DNA of 9,900 nt from Gammaproteobacteria bacterium (GTDB lineage Bacteria; Pseudomonadota; Gammaproteobacteria; Eutrophobiales; Eutrophobiaceae): NCBI GenBank assembly GCA_012270695.1, contig JAAXHV010000092.1, positions 1 through 9,900 of the forward strand. Direction: 5' to 3'. Numbering within the stretch: the first letter of the stretch is position 1; the number at the start of each line of letters is the position of its first letter. Under the pieces are notes generated by a model that saw only the letters and a program-made list of their open reading frames with translations, made no database searches and was not told the origin of the DNA. A program made the position numbers and the translations under genes. Shown here piece after piece: positions 1 through 6,312 of this stretch.

Positions 1-983
1 CCTTCGCCAAGTACCGCCTGGAAGGACGCGACGCGGCGCGGGTGCTGAATTACGTTTGCGCCAACGACGTTGACGTTCGGCCCGACCGCATCGTCTATAC
101 ACAATGGTTGAACGACAAGGGCGGAATCGAAGCGGACTTGACGGTCACGCGCCTGTCACAGGACAGCTTCCTGATCGTCACGGCTGCCGCCACGGAAGTC
201 CGCGATTTTCACTGGCTCAGACAGCATATCCCCGCCGATGCGCACTGTGTGCTGACTAACGTGACGTCGGCCATGGGCGTGATATCCGTGATGGGTCCGA
301 ATGCGCGCAAGCTGTTGCAGACATTGACGCCGGCCGACCTGTCGAACAAGGCGTTCGGCTTTGCGACCAGCCGGGAGATAGAGCTGGGCTATGCTTTAGT
401 GCGCGCCTCGCGAATTACATACGTCGGTGAGTTGGGCTGGGAGCTTTATATACCGACCGAGTTCGTCGTCGGCGTATACGATGCTATCGTGGCCGCTGGA
501 GAGTCGGTTGGTCTGGTCCATGCCGGCTATCATGCGCTCGATTCCCTGCGTATGGAAAAAGCCTATCGGCATTGGAGTCACGATATCACCGACGAGGATA
601 CGCCGCTCGAGGCGGGCCTGGGGTTTACGGTCAGGTTCGACAAGCCGGGTGGGTTTATCGGTCGCGACGCGTTGCTTAAACAGAAGGAACAGGGTCCAGG
701 CAAACGCTTGCTGCAATTCAGGTTGAGCGACCCGGAACCCCTGCTTTACCACAACGAGCCGATTTGGCATCGAGACAGGATTATCGGCTACGTGACGTCC
801 GCCAGTTACGGCCACACCCTAGGCGGCAGCATCGGCCTCGGCTACGTCGATACCTCAGAGGTTCGCGACATGAAGGAACTGACCGGGGATGTGTTTGAAA
901 TCGAAGTGGCGGGCGTCCGCGTCCAGGCTGAGGCATCACTGCGCCCCATGTACGATCCTGATAACAAGCGAATCCGTTGCTGA
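1..983 (+). CDS. Dimethylglycine/sarcosine dehydrogenase-type flavoprotein, C-terminal GcvT-like part (5' truncated)
   Basis: This is the last 326 codons of a gene that begins before the window. The frame is open from position 3, and the GTG at 42 lies inside the conserved fold, so it is not the true start. The protein resembles the C-terminal half of FAD-dependent dimethylglycine/sarcosine dehydrogenases (normally about 800 residues: an N-terminal FAD amine-oxidase domain, then GCV_T and GCV_T C-terminal barrel domains). Visible landmarks are an FAKYRLEG start of the GCV_T region, NDKGGIEADLTVTRL, GELGWELYIP, ALDSLRMEKAYR and the C-terminal domain segment GYVTSASYGHTLGGSIGLGYV. In this family the folate domain captures the methyl group removed by the flavin domain as 5,10-methylene-tetrahydrofolate. 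The gene converges on the MttB-like gene and ends in TGA at 981-983. The exact substrate (dimethylglycine, sarcosine or another N-methyl amine) is not determinable here because the FAD half is missing. Confidence 0.87.
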   Translation, partial: FAKYRLEGRDAARVLNYVCANDVDVRPDRIVYTQWLNDKGGIEADLTVTRLSQDSFLIVTAAATEVRDFHWLRQHIPADAHCVLTNVTSAMGVISVMGPNARKLLQTLTPADLSNKAFGFATSREIELGYALVRASRITYVGELGWELYIPTEFVVGVYDAIVAAGESVGLVHAGYHALDSLRMEKAYRHWSHDITDEDTPLEAGLGFTVRFDKPGGFIGRDALLKQKEQGPGKRLLQFRLSDPEPLLYHNEPIWHRDRIIGYVTSASYGHTLGGSIGLGYVDTSEVRDMKELTGDVFEIEVAGVRVQAEASLRPMYDPDNKRIRC

Positions 984-997
984 TCTCAACCCGCCTG

Positions 998-1103
998 TTG
1001 CTCCAGCCGGCGTCCCTACCGTTCGTCATTCCCTGAATGGGCGCCTGGCCTTCACGCATTTTGCCAGATTGCTCCAGCCGCTGTCCCTACCGTTCGTCAT
1101 TCC
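998..1103. repeat. Two-copy 35-nt intergenic direct repeat, REP-like
   Basis: Positions 998-1032 and 1069-1103 are 35-nt copies differing at only two bases, offset by 71 bp. Each runs from TTGCTCCAGCCG to TACCGTTCGTCATTCC. The second copy continues into CCGGCGAAAGGCGG and then GGATCC. This resembles a decayed form of the widespread proteobacterial intergenic palindrome with core GTCATTCCGGCGAAAGCCGG. The first copy is followed by a small stem, CATTC-CCT-GAATG at 1027-1039. The pair fills most of the 155-nt gap between two convergent genes, the usual place for REP-type elements. I see no clean rho-independent terminator in this gap. Confidence 0.75.
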
Positions 1104-1138
1104 GGCGAAAGGCGGCACCTTTGGATCCGGGCCAGTAG

Positions 1139-2683
1139 TCAACTCCTGCCGACAGCCGCGCGGGAGAGGAAGATTGGAAATCCTGCCCGCACTTCGGAGT
1201 CAGTCTCGTCGCTGACATGCTTTGGGAAATGACTGGCGAGGATGGATCGCTTTTTCTCGATGGCTTTCTGCAACATGACCGGTTTCCCGCTTTCCTCCCA
1301 CACGGTCGGGCTGGTGCGATCGCTGAAATCCGGGTAAATGTACTCGCTCTGCATGACCTTCAAGGTTCGATCAGAGCCCAGGTAATGACCTTCGCCACTG
1401 GTACAGACCTGTTTTATTTCGTCAAAACTCAAGGTCTCGGCATTCACTTCGATGCCTCTCGTTACCCGCATGGCCGCGCCGAGCACGTCATTGTCCAGCA
1501 GCAGACTCTCCGGGCAGGTGCCCAGCAGGCTTGCATACATGCCTGCCGATTCGTAGATGAGGTTGGAGCCTGACAGCGCCGCGGCCAGGGTCGTTGCGGC
1601 GCGTTCTGCGCCGGCCTGAAAATCCGGGAATTTCGAATCCGTCATACCGCAGGCGGTACCGAAGGGCAAGTCGTAAACGTTGCCCATCTGCGCGCAGGCC
1701 GCGGACAGGAGGCCCTGTTCGGGCGAACCGCCGCTCATCGCGCCGGTACGCAGGTCGGAGACAAAGGGCCAAGCGCCGAGAATGGCCGGAGCGCCGGGTT
1801 CGATTGCATTCACGTAGACCAGGCCACCGAGGCATTCAGCCCAGGCCTGGGATACGGCGCCGGCCAGACAAGCCGGCGTTGTCGCACCGGCCTGTCCGGC
1901 AGACAGGAGCAGCACCGGCATACCGCCCTGCACTGCAACCCGTAAACATTCAAGGGACTCCTCGGCAAACTTCATGGGCGGCACGACAAAGCAGTTGGAT
2001 TGGCTGACAAACGGCCGCGCCCGCCACTGAGCTTCACCTCCGGCAATGATGTGTAACATTTGCAGGGTTTTTTGGAGGTGGATGGCTTCGGTCCAACTGG
2101 AAGCAACGTGCTTGCTGGTGCCCATGACAACGCAATAGGCGGTATTGAGATCCATTTCGTAATTATCGGCAATATCCCGCAACACGCAGGTACGCTGGAA
2201 CATGTGTATGTGTTCACAGGTATCGGCGATGCGCGCCATATCGTAGAGATCCTGAGCTGTCGACTCGCGGTACAGGTCGTTTTCAGGGTCGGCAACCATG
2301 ACCGCCGCGCCGGCCGTCGCAAAGTGGACCTTGCTGCCGCTGAGGTACAAGTCGTGTTTGGGATCCTGGCCGTGTAATACCAGGTTGCGTCTGGCAAGCC
2401 GCATGGCGTTTTGCACCACGGCTCTCGGCATTCTCAAACGGCCGTCGTCGCCGAGCACGGCGCCGACGCTGGTACAGGTCTCGATGCAGTGAGGCGTCGC
2501 CTCGCCAAAGCCGACTTCTTCCAGAATCCTGAACACGTTATCGTTTATGGCCGCAATGTCCGCGTTCTTCAAAGGTCGGAATTGCCCGCCGACCTCGCCT
2601 GGATGAACGGGCTTGAGCGCATCAGCCAACGGCGCGCTGCGCAACGCCCTGCGCGCCTTTCTTCCACCGGATTGTCTTGCCAC
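1139..2683 (-). CDS. MttB-family (COG5598) corrinoid-dependent methylamine/betaine methyltransferase, non-pyrrolysine
   Basis: This 514-residue protein belongs to the trimethylamine methyltransferase (MTTB, PF06253) superfamily, which transfers a methyl group from a quaternary or tertiary amine to Co(I) of a partner corrinoid protein in the cytoplasm. Family-typical stretches are SGGRKARRALRSAP near the N-terminus, LHGQDPKHD (103-111), ESTAQDLYDMARIADT (140-155), RPFVSQSNCFVVPPMKFAE (223-241), PVLLLSAGQAGAT (256-268), FVSDLRTGAMSGGS (307-320), GMTDSKFPD (346-354) and the C-terminal HYLGSDRTLKVMQSEYIYP. The frame has no internal stop, so it is not a pyrrolysine (amber) TMA methyltransferase but one of the non-Pyl homologues. 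Characterised relatives of that kind act on glycine betaine, proline betaine, carnitine or gamma-butyrobetaine. Length matches the family (about 480-520). The start is GTG at 2683, chosen because GAGGA lies 8 nt upstream (2692-2696). It is the last gene of the minus-strand cluster. The precise substrate is unknown. Confidence 0.9.
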   Translation of the reverse strand: MARQSGGRKARRALRSAPLADALKPVHPGEVGGQFRPLKNADIAAINDNVFRILEEVGFGEATPHCIETCTSVGAVLGDDGRLRMPRAVVQNAMRLARRNLVLHGQDPKHDLYLSGSKVHFATAGAAVMVADPENDLYRESTAQDLYDMARIADTCEHIHMFQRTCVLRDIADNYEMDLNTAYCVVMGTSKHVASSWTEAIHLQKTLQMLHIIAGGEAQWRARPFVSQSNCFVVPPMKFAEESLECLRVAVQGGMPVLLLSAGQAGATTPACLAGAVSQAWAECLGGLVYVNAIEPGAPAILGAWPFVSDLRTGAMSGGSPEQGLLSAACAQMGNVYDLPFGTACGMTDSKFPDFQAGAERAATTLAAALSGSNLIYESAGMYASLLGTCPESLLLDNDVLGAAMRVTRGIEVNAETLSFDEIKQVCTSGEGHYLGSDRTLKVMQSEYIYPDFSDRTSPTVWEESGKPVMLQKAIEKKRSILASHFPKHVSDETDSEVRAGFPIFLSRAAVGRS

Positions 2684-2691
2684 CGCAGTTT

Positions 2692-2696
2692 TCCTC
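2692..2696 (-). promoter_or_regulatory. Ribosome binding site deciding the GTG start of the MttB-like gene
   Basis: Read on the minus strand, GAGGA ends 8 nt before the GTG at 2683. It supports this unusual start over in-frame alternatives, and the encoded N-terminus (SGGRKARRALRSAPL) matches what I know of this family's N-terminus. Confidence 0.6.
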
Positions 2697-2732
2697 GGAC
2701 TGTGATTAAATCATTTGGACGAAGCTGATAAA

Positions 2733-2762
2733 ATTCTGGCAGATCAACAAACGACGTGTCAA
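2733..2762 (-). promoter_or_regulatory. Possible sigma-70 promoter for the MttB-like gene
   Basis: The 106-nt gap between the ASKHA gene and the MttB-like gene holds a perfect TTGACA (minus strand, 2762-2757). After an 18-nt spacer comes CAGAAT (2738-2733), which matches the -10 consensus at four of six bases. This would give the methyltransferase its own transcript in addition to read-through from the operon. The -10 is weak and the spacer slightly long, so this is only a candidate. Confidence 0.35.
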
Positions 2763-2789
2763 TTTCTGATGATGAAGCGGAGGCACGTT

Positions 2790-4916
2790 CTAGCCCGTTC
2801 TTTTTCGCTGGCGGCATTTACCAGGTATTACGCCCGCTTGAACAGGAACAGACGGCAGTCTGTCCGGCCTCATCATCGCTGCCGACAAGTTGGGGAAAGA
2901 ATCCGTTTTGTGCGGTATGGCCATGGCATTGACAAAGTATTCCTGAAATTTCGGCTCCACCGCGGTTTCAACTTTTTCTATTTGTCTGACAGTCGTTTCG
3001 ATCTCGTCTCTCGATTCATTATTCAACAAGGCGATTCTCGCCCCGGTGCTGGCGGCATTGCCGATGGAAGCGACTTGTTGCAGCGGGCAATCCGGTATCA
3101 TGCCGAGCGCCATGGCAAGCTTGACGTCTATATGGCTGCCGAATGCGCCGGCCAAGCGGATGCGGTCGACCGATTTGATCGCCATCCTGTCCATCAGCAG
3201 TTTGGTGCCCGCATACAATGCCGCCTTGGCAAGTTGAATTTGCCTGATATCGTTTTGGGTGATGGAGATCGTGGCTGTGCCCCTGTACAGAATATAAGAG
3301 AAGGTGCGGCCGTCCTGCACGATGCAATCCGTCCTGTCTGCCACACTGCCATTGATGATGCCGTCACTGCTCAGGATACCGGAAAGGTACATTTCCGCTA
3401 CGGCTTCGATGATGCCCGAACCGCATAAGCCGGTGACACTGGTATTTGCAATTGAACCCTCGAACAGCGGATCATCAGACCACAGGTCCGAACCGATAAT
3501 CTTCACCCTGGCTTTCAGGGTGTCCGGGTCTATCCGCACCCGTTCTATTGCTCCGGGAGCCGCCCGCTGGCCACAACTGATTTGAGCCCCTTCAAACGCA
3601 GGTCCTGTAGGACTTGAACAGGCCAGCAGGCGCTGCCTGTTTCCCAGCACGATTTCTGCGTTGGTGCCGATGTCGATGAGCAGGCTGACCTCAGCGTAGA
3701 CATGGGGTTGCTCGGACAGGATGACCCCGGCCGTGTCGGCTCCGACGTGCCCGGCGATACACGGAAGAATATAGACGACCCCCCCCGGGTTGATATCGAG
3801 AGCAAGCTCTTTTGCACCTGTATACACGGCGGAGTCGACTGCCAGCGCAAAGGGCGCCCCGCCGAGTTCAACGGGGCTGATACCGAGCAACAGGTGGATC
3901 ATGACAGGGTTGCCCGCTACGGTAATACTGACGATATCGCGGGGAGAGATACCGGCTTCACTGCTGATCTGCGAGATGAGTTGATTGACCCCTGCGCGTA
4001 CCACCCGGGTCATGTCGTCAACGCCTTCCGGGTGCAGCATGACGTAAGACACCCGGCTCATGAGATCTTCGCCGAAGCGGATTTGCGGGTTCATCATGCC
4101 GTTTGAGCCGATGACCTCGCCACTGTTCAAATCGCAAAGATGTGCGGCGATCGTGGTTGAACCCACGTCTACGGCCAGGCCGTATACAGCATCCTTGTAT
4201 CCCGGCCACACGGCGATGATTTCCTTACCCCGGTGTAGCGCAGCGGTGATCGACCATTTGCCTTCTCGCAAGGCCGGCTGGATATCATTCAAAACAGCGA
4301 AGCGCCAGCTCAGGTCCGCGAAACCCCATTGATAGCGTAATGCTTCCATCACCCTGGTCATATCGCTTTTGGGTTCATACATATCCGCTTCCTGTACTTC
4401 CACATAGTGCAGGTGGACAACGGGGTCGAGCGTAATCTCCCTCTGTTCGGCTTGCTTGCGTACCAACTGGCGGTGGAGCTGACTCTCCGCAGGCACATCA
4501 ATGAGCAGGTCCCCCCGGACAGTAGCCTGGCAACTCAGGCGCCGCCCCGGTTGCAGCGGCGTTTTTCTTTCGCCGTATCTTCGTTCGGTTGTGCTGAATG
4601 GAGAGAGGTGTTCTGTGGTTGAGACAATCCCCAATTTGGGAAAATCGCCCTCGGAGCATAAAATCTGGCAGCGCCCGCACAGACCACGGCCGCCACAGAC
4701 CGAGTCAATGTCGACGCCCAGTTCACGGGCCGCCTCCAGCAACGGGGTGCCCAGGTGAAATACGCCTCTTCGTCCCGAGGGGGTGAAGACGACTTTTGCG
4801 GTGTCACCTGATTTGTCCATTACCGTATCCGCAGCGCGCTGCACGATTTTTCCGGCCACATCAAAGCGTACCTCCGGGTCTTCGGATATGCCTGTTTCGT
4901 CGTCGGAAACAGCCAC
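2790..4916 (-). CDS. [2Fe-2S]/ASKHA-domain reductive activator of corrinoid-dependent enzymes (RACE family, DUF4445)
   Basis: This protein of about 708 residues belongs to the ATP-dependent reductive activators that return accidentally oxidised Co(II) corrinoid to catalytically active Co(I). An N-terminal plant-type ferredoxin domain (about 40-140) has cluster ligands C74, C80 and C83 in DSVCGGRGLCGRC plus C130 in PGRRLSCQATV, the CX5CX2C...C pattern. A linker and middle domain follow (about 165-245). An actin-like ATPase core (about 248-660) then shows LAVDVGSTTIAAHL, NPQIRFGEDLMSRVSYV, AGNPVMIHLLLGI, LPCIAGHVGADTAG, IDIGTNAEIVLGN, SSPTGPAFEGAQIS and LAGAFGSHID. Size and order match the long proteobacterial form (about 650-710 residues) rather than the shorter archaeal RamA. 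The start is uncertain. GTG at 4916 lies only 13 nt past the upstream gene's stop. ATG at 4820 (residue 33) would still leave the ferredoxin domain whole. Neither has a strong ribosome site. The gene ends in TAG at 2790-2792. Confidence 0.92.
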   Translation of the reverse strand: MAVSDDETGISEDPEVRFDVAGKIVQRAADTVMDKSGDTAKVVFTPSGRRGVFHLGTPLLEAARELGVDIDSVCGGRGLCGRCQILCSEGDFPKLGIVSTTEHLSPFSTTERRYGERKTPLQPGRRLSCQATVRGDLLIDVPAESQLHRQLVRKQAEQREITLDPVVHLHYVEVQEADMYEPKSDMTRVMEALRYQWGFADLSWRFAVLNDIQPALREGKWSITAALHRGKEIIAVWPGYKDAVYGLAVDVGSTTIAAHLCDLNSGEVIGSNGMMNPQIRFGEDLMSRVSYVMLHPEGVDDMTRVVRAGVNQLISQISSEAGISPRDIVSITVAGNPVMIHLLLGISPVELGGAPFALAVDSAVYTGAKELALDINPGGVVYILPCIAGHVGADTAGVILSEQPHVYAEVSLLIDIGTNAEIVLGNRQRLLACSSPTGPAFEGAQISCGQRAAPGAIERVRIDPDTLKARVKIIGSDLWSDDPLFEGSIANTSVTGLCGSGIIEAVAEMYLSGILSSDGIINGSVADRTDCIVQDGRTFSYILYRGTATISITQNDIRQIQLAKAALYAGTKLLMDRMAIKSVDRIRLAGAFGSHIDVKLAMALGMIPDCPLQQVASIGNAASTGARIALLNNESRDEIETTVRQIEKVETAVEPKFQEYFVNAMAIPHKTDSFPNLSAAMMRPDRLPSVPVQAGVIPGKCRQRKRTG

Positions 4917-4929
4917 GACGGCCGCCGGC

Positions 4930-5232
4930 TTATTCCTCGGCCAGCCCGTGATTTTTTATCAATTGCAATAATCGCTCGTCGGTATAGGCGGCTTCGATCT
5001 GTTGCGCCTCCCGCCGGACAATCGTTTGCAGGTCACCACCAGCAGCCAGTGGAGATTTCACCCTTTTCCACTCGGCCATATAAGCATCACTGTCGTGTTT
5101 GCGCGCCCGCATGGCGGCCCGGTCTATGGCCTGCTGAAAGCGCGGGTGCAACAGGACCTTCTCCTTGCTTCGGCCTTTTTTCACGATGATCTGAGAAGGA
5201 ATATCGCGCCAGTAAACGACGACTTTTTCCAT
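4930..5232 (-). CDS. PF13769 'virulence factor' family small protein of a corrinoid operon
   Basis: This 100-residue protein begins MEKVVVYWRDIPSQIIVKKG and has the conserved pattern of the 'Virulence_fact' family: VYWRDIP near the start, a basic IIVKKG strand, a HPRFQQAIDRAAMRA helix, then DAYMAEWKR. The family name comes from an old homology label, and no biochemical function is established that I know of. It has no signal peptide, membrane segment or cysteine, so it is likely a small soluble cytoplasmic protein. It sits between the corrinoid-protein gene (54 nt upstream) and the ASKHA activator (13 nt downstream), clearly inside one operon. I recall family members beside corrinoid and methylenetetrahydrofolate reductase genes in other proteobacteria. 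That points to an accessory role in methyl transfer or C1 metabolism, which is inference. No clear Shine-Dalgarno precedes the ATG, so translation may be coupled to the upstream gene. Confidence 0.8.
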   Translation of the reverse strand: MEKVVVYWRDIPSQIIVKKGRSKEKVLLHPRFQQAIDRAAMRARKHDSDAYMAEWKRVKSPLAAGGDLQTIVRREAQQIEAAYTDERLLQLIKNHGLAEE

Positions 5233-5266
5233 AAGGTGGATTACCGGTTCAAGTCTTCAGCTACGC

Positions 5267-5285
5267 CCGTCTGTATAACAGGCGG
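5267..5285 (-). other. Intra-operon stem-loop after the corrinoid gene
   Basis: CCGTCTGT and ACAGGCGG (plus-strand spelling) can pair as an 8-bp stem with one mismatch around a 3-nt loop, starting one base past the corrinoid gene stop. No T-tract follows on the minus strand, so a rho-independent terminator is unlikely. A role in mRNA stability or in setting the ratio of the corrinoid protein to the downstream products is possible. Confidence 0.4.
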
Positions 5286-5286
5286 C

Positions 5287-6024
5287 TCAGGCGTGGCTGA
5301 TCGCCCGCGTCTGTACAAGACGCGTGCCGCTATCGGCGGCTTCCGCCGCATCGCGACAGTAGGCATCGGCGCCGATTGCCCTGCCGAACTCCTCGTTCAA
5401 CGGCGCGCCGCCGACCATGACGATGTAATCATTGCGAATATTTTGCGAAACCATCTCGTCGATGACGACTTTCATATAAGGCATGGTGGTGGTAAGCAGG
5501 GCCGACATGCCGAGAATATCCGGTTGATGCTGTTCCATGGCGGCAAAATAGTCATCAACGCTGTTGTTAATGCCGATATTGAATACCTCAAAACCGGCTC
5601 CCTCCATCATCATGCCGACCAGGTTCTTGCCGATATCGTGGATGTCGCCCTTGACCGTGCCGATGACCATCTTGCCGATGGGTTTGGCCCCGGTTTCCGC
5701 CAGTAACGGGCGCAATACTTCCATCCCCCCCTTCATGGCGTTGGCTGCAAGCAACACCTCCGGCACGAATAGAATCCCGTCGCGAAAATCAATGCCCACG
5801 ATCTGCATGCCGCCGACCAGCGCATCGTTCAACACCTTGTCCGCGGCCCATCCCCGGCCCAGCAGGAGTTGCGTGCCTTCTACGATCTCTTCCCTGAGAC
5901 CGTCATACAGGTCATCGTGCATTTGTTCCACCAGTTCCGCATCGTCCAGTTCCGCCAGAACAAGTTCATCGTCCTGCTCTTCAACCCAGTTTTCTGCAGT
6001 GGCTTGTTGGTTCATTGCTATCAT
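5287..6024 (-). CDS. Corrinoid (cobalamin-binding) methyl-carrier protein, MtbC/MttC/MtgC-type
   Basis: This 245-residue cytoplasmic protein carries the B12 cofactor between the amine methyltransferase and a second methyltransferase. After an acidic, poorly conserved N-terminal tail (about 1-28) comes the helical cap domain (about 29-110, ending VPEVLLAANAMKGGMEVLRPLL). The Rossmann-like cobalamin domain follows (about 115-245), with the diagnostic base-off/His-on motif GTVKGDIHDIGKNLVGMM. There D127, H129 and G132 form DxHxxG, with H129 the predicted lower Co ligand. SALLTTTM (174-181) and VGGAPL (204-209) are the usual nucleotide-loop contacts. The length is slightly above the common 210-220 because of the acidic tail. 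ATG at 6024 (M1) and ATG at 6015 (M4) are both possible starts, with no strong ribosome site to choose between them. This is the first gene of the minus-strand operon. A MetH role is unlikely because no other MetH domain is fused. Confidence 0.92.
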   Translation of the reverse strand: MIAMNQQATAENWVEEQDDELVLAELDDAELVEQMHDDLYDGLREEIVEGTQLLLGRGWAADKVLNDALVGGMQIVGIDFRDGILFVPEVLLAANAMKGGMEVLRPLLAETGAKPIGKMVIGTVKGDIHDIGKNLVGMMMEGAGFEVFNIGINNSVDDYFAAMEQHQPDILGMSALLTTTMPYMKVVIDEMVSQNIRNDYIVMVGGAPLNEEFGRAIGADAYCRDAAEAADSGTRLVQTRAISHA

Positions 6025-6105
6025 GTCTCATGAGTGATTTAAGGGGGTACTGATTTAAATCTGCCTGCTTGAACATCGCGGAAGTCTGGATTAGCCGGTA
6101 ATTTC

Positions 6106-6151
6106 GTGTATGTGGTATCACGACATTCTTACATGTATATGCGACATACAC
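6106..6151. promoter_or_regulatory. Inverted repeat GTGTATGT/ACATACAC in the divergent control region
   Basis: GTGTATGT at 6106-6113 and ACATACAC at 6144-6151 are perfect 8-bp inverted arms 30 nt apart. They bracket the 27-bp element shared with the TonB receptor promoter and overlap its end. The position, between the corrinoid operon and the dioxygenase, suits an operator for a dimeric regulator. Such an arm pair is not seen around the second copy of the element. Confidence 0.4.
6121..6147 (-). promoter_or_regulatory. 27-bp conserved element, copy 1 (upstream of corrinoid operon)
   Basis: Read on the minus strand, this is ATGTCG, C, ATATA, five variable bases, then AAGAATGTCG. It matches 7542-7568 at 21 of 27 positions, with all but one of the mismatches in the central five. 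The two ATGTCG boxes are exactly 21 bp apart, about two helical turns. It ends 96 nt before the corrinoid gene start and lies 165 nt before the dioxygenase start. It does not read as a good -35/-10 pair, so an activator or repressor site is the better guess. Confidence 0.55.
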
Positions 6152-6230
6152 TGCCATTTAAGCATTGCCCTTTAATTTTCACCCGTAAAACTATATGCAG
6201 CGGGGGAAAACAGCGTCAGTTCCCCGGGCC

Positions 6231-6260
6231 TTGTCGGACTGCTGACCCCGTCGGTATATT
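6231..6260 (+). promoter_or_regulatory. Candidate sigma-70 promoter of the dioxygenase gene
   Basis: TTGTCG at 6231-6236 and TATATT at 6255-6260 are separated by 18 nt, an acceptable sigma-70 arrangement (four of six and five of six consensus bases). Transcription would start near 6267, leaving a leader of roughly 45 nt before the ATG at 6313. Confidence 0.4.
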
Positions 6261-6283
6261 GTCGGCTATGATTGTCGGGCTAT
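6258..6283 (+). repeat. Tandem 12/13-nt repeat ATTGTCGGCTAT upstream of the dioxygenase
   Basis: ATTGTCGGCTAT (6258-6269) is repeated at 6271-6283 as ATTGTCGGGCTAT, with one extra G. A further TTGTCGG occurs at 6231-6237. The repeats overlap the putative -10 and start point, where a repressor could bind. They end 29 nt before the start codon. Confidence 0.5.
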
Positions 6284-6297
6284 CTCCCAACCGGAAC

Positions 6298-6305
6298 GGT
6301 GGAGG
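6298..6305 (+). promoter_or_regulatory. Strong ribosome binding site that fixes the dioxygenase start
   Basis: GGTGGAGG lies 7 nt before the ATG at 6313. It rules in this start over the in-frame upstream GTG at 6106, which would add 69 residues of non-conserved sequence read through the control region. Confidence 0.8.
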
Positions 6306-6312
6306 CAACAGT

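Noticed and set aside
1139..2683. Pyrrolysine-containing trimethylamine methyltransferase (MttB proper)
   Set aside because: The frame is uninterrupted across all 514 codons, so no amber codon is read as pyrrolysine, and no pyl genes are visible.
2569..2817. 82-codon minus-strand open frame beginning MPPAKKNGLERAS, spanning the gap between the ASKHA and MttB-like genes
   Set aside because: It overlaps the C-terminus of the ASKHA gene and the N-terminus of the MttB-like gene out of frame, with no recognisable family, a low-complexity tail and no needed function. The gap itself reads better as a promoter/leader.
2715..3428. Long plus-strand open frame (237 codons) opposite the ASKHA gene; similar ones at 5002-5706, 1594-2007 and 3702-4106
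   Set aside because: They are antisense to genes with strong family matches, lack ribosome sites and give Arg/His-rich, non-family translations. These are shadows caused by codon bias.
5267..5285. Rho-independent terminator between the corrinoid gene and the PF13769 gene
   Set aside because: The stem is imperfect and no T-run follows on the transcribed strand, so it is listed only as a stem-loop.
6106..6312. 69-residue N-terminal extension of the dioxygenase from the GTG at 6106
   Set aside because: The ATG at 6313 has a strong GGTGGAGG site, the protein then starts and ends at the family's normal size, and the upstream part crosses the control elements with no family similarity.
6025..6312. 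Cobalamin riboswitch in the corrinoid-operon leader
   Set aside because: I looked for the B12-box and the surrounding helices in the 96-nt leader and the divergent region and found nothing convincing. The region is better explained by operator-like repeats.
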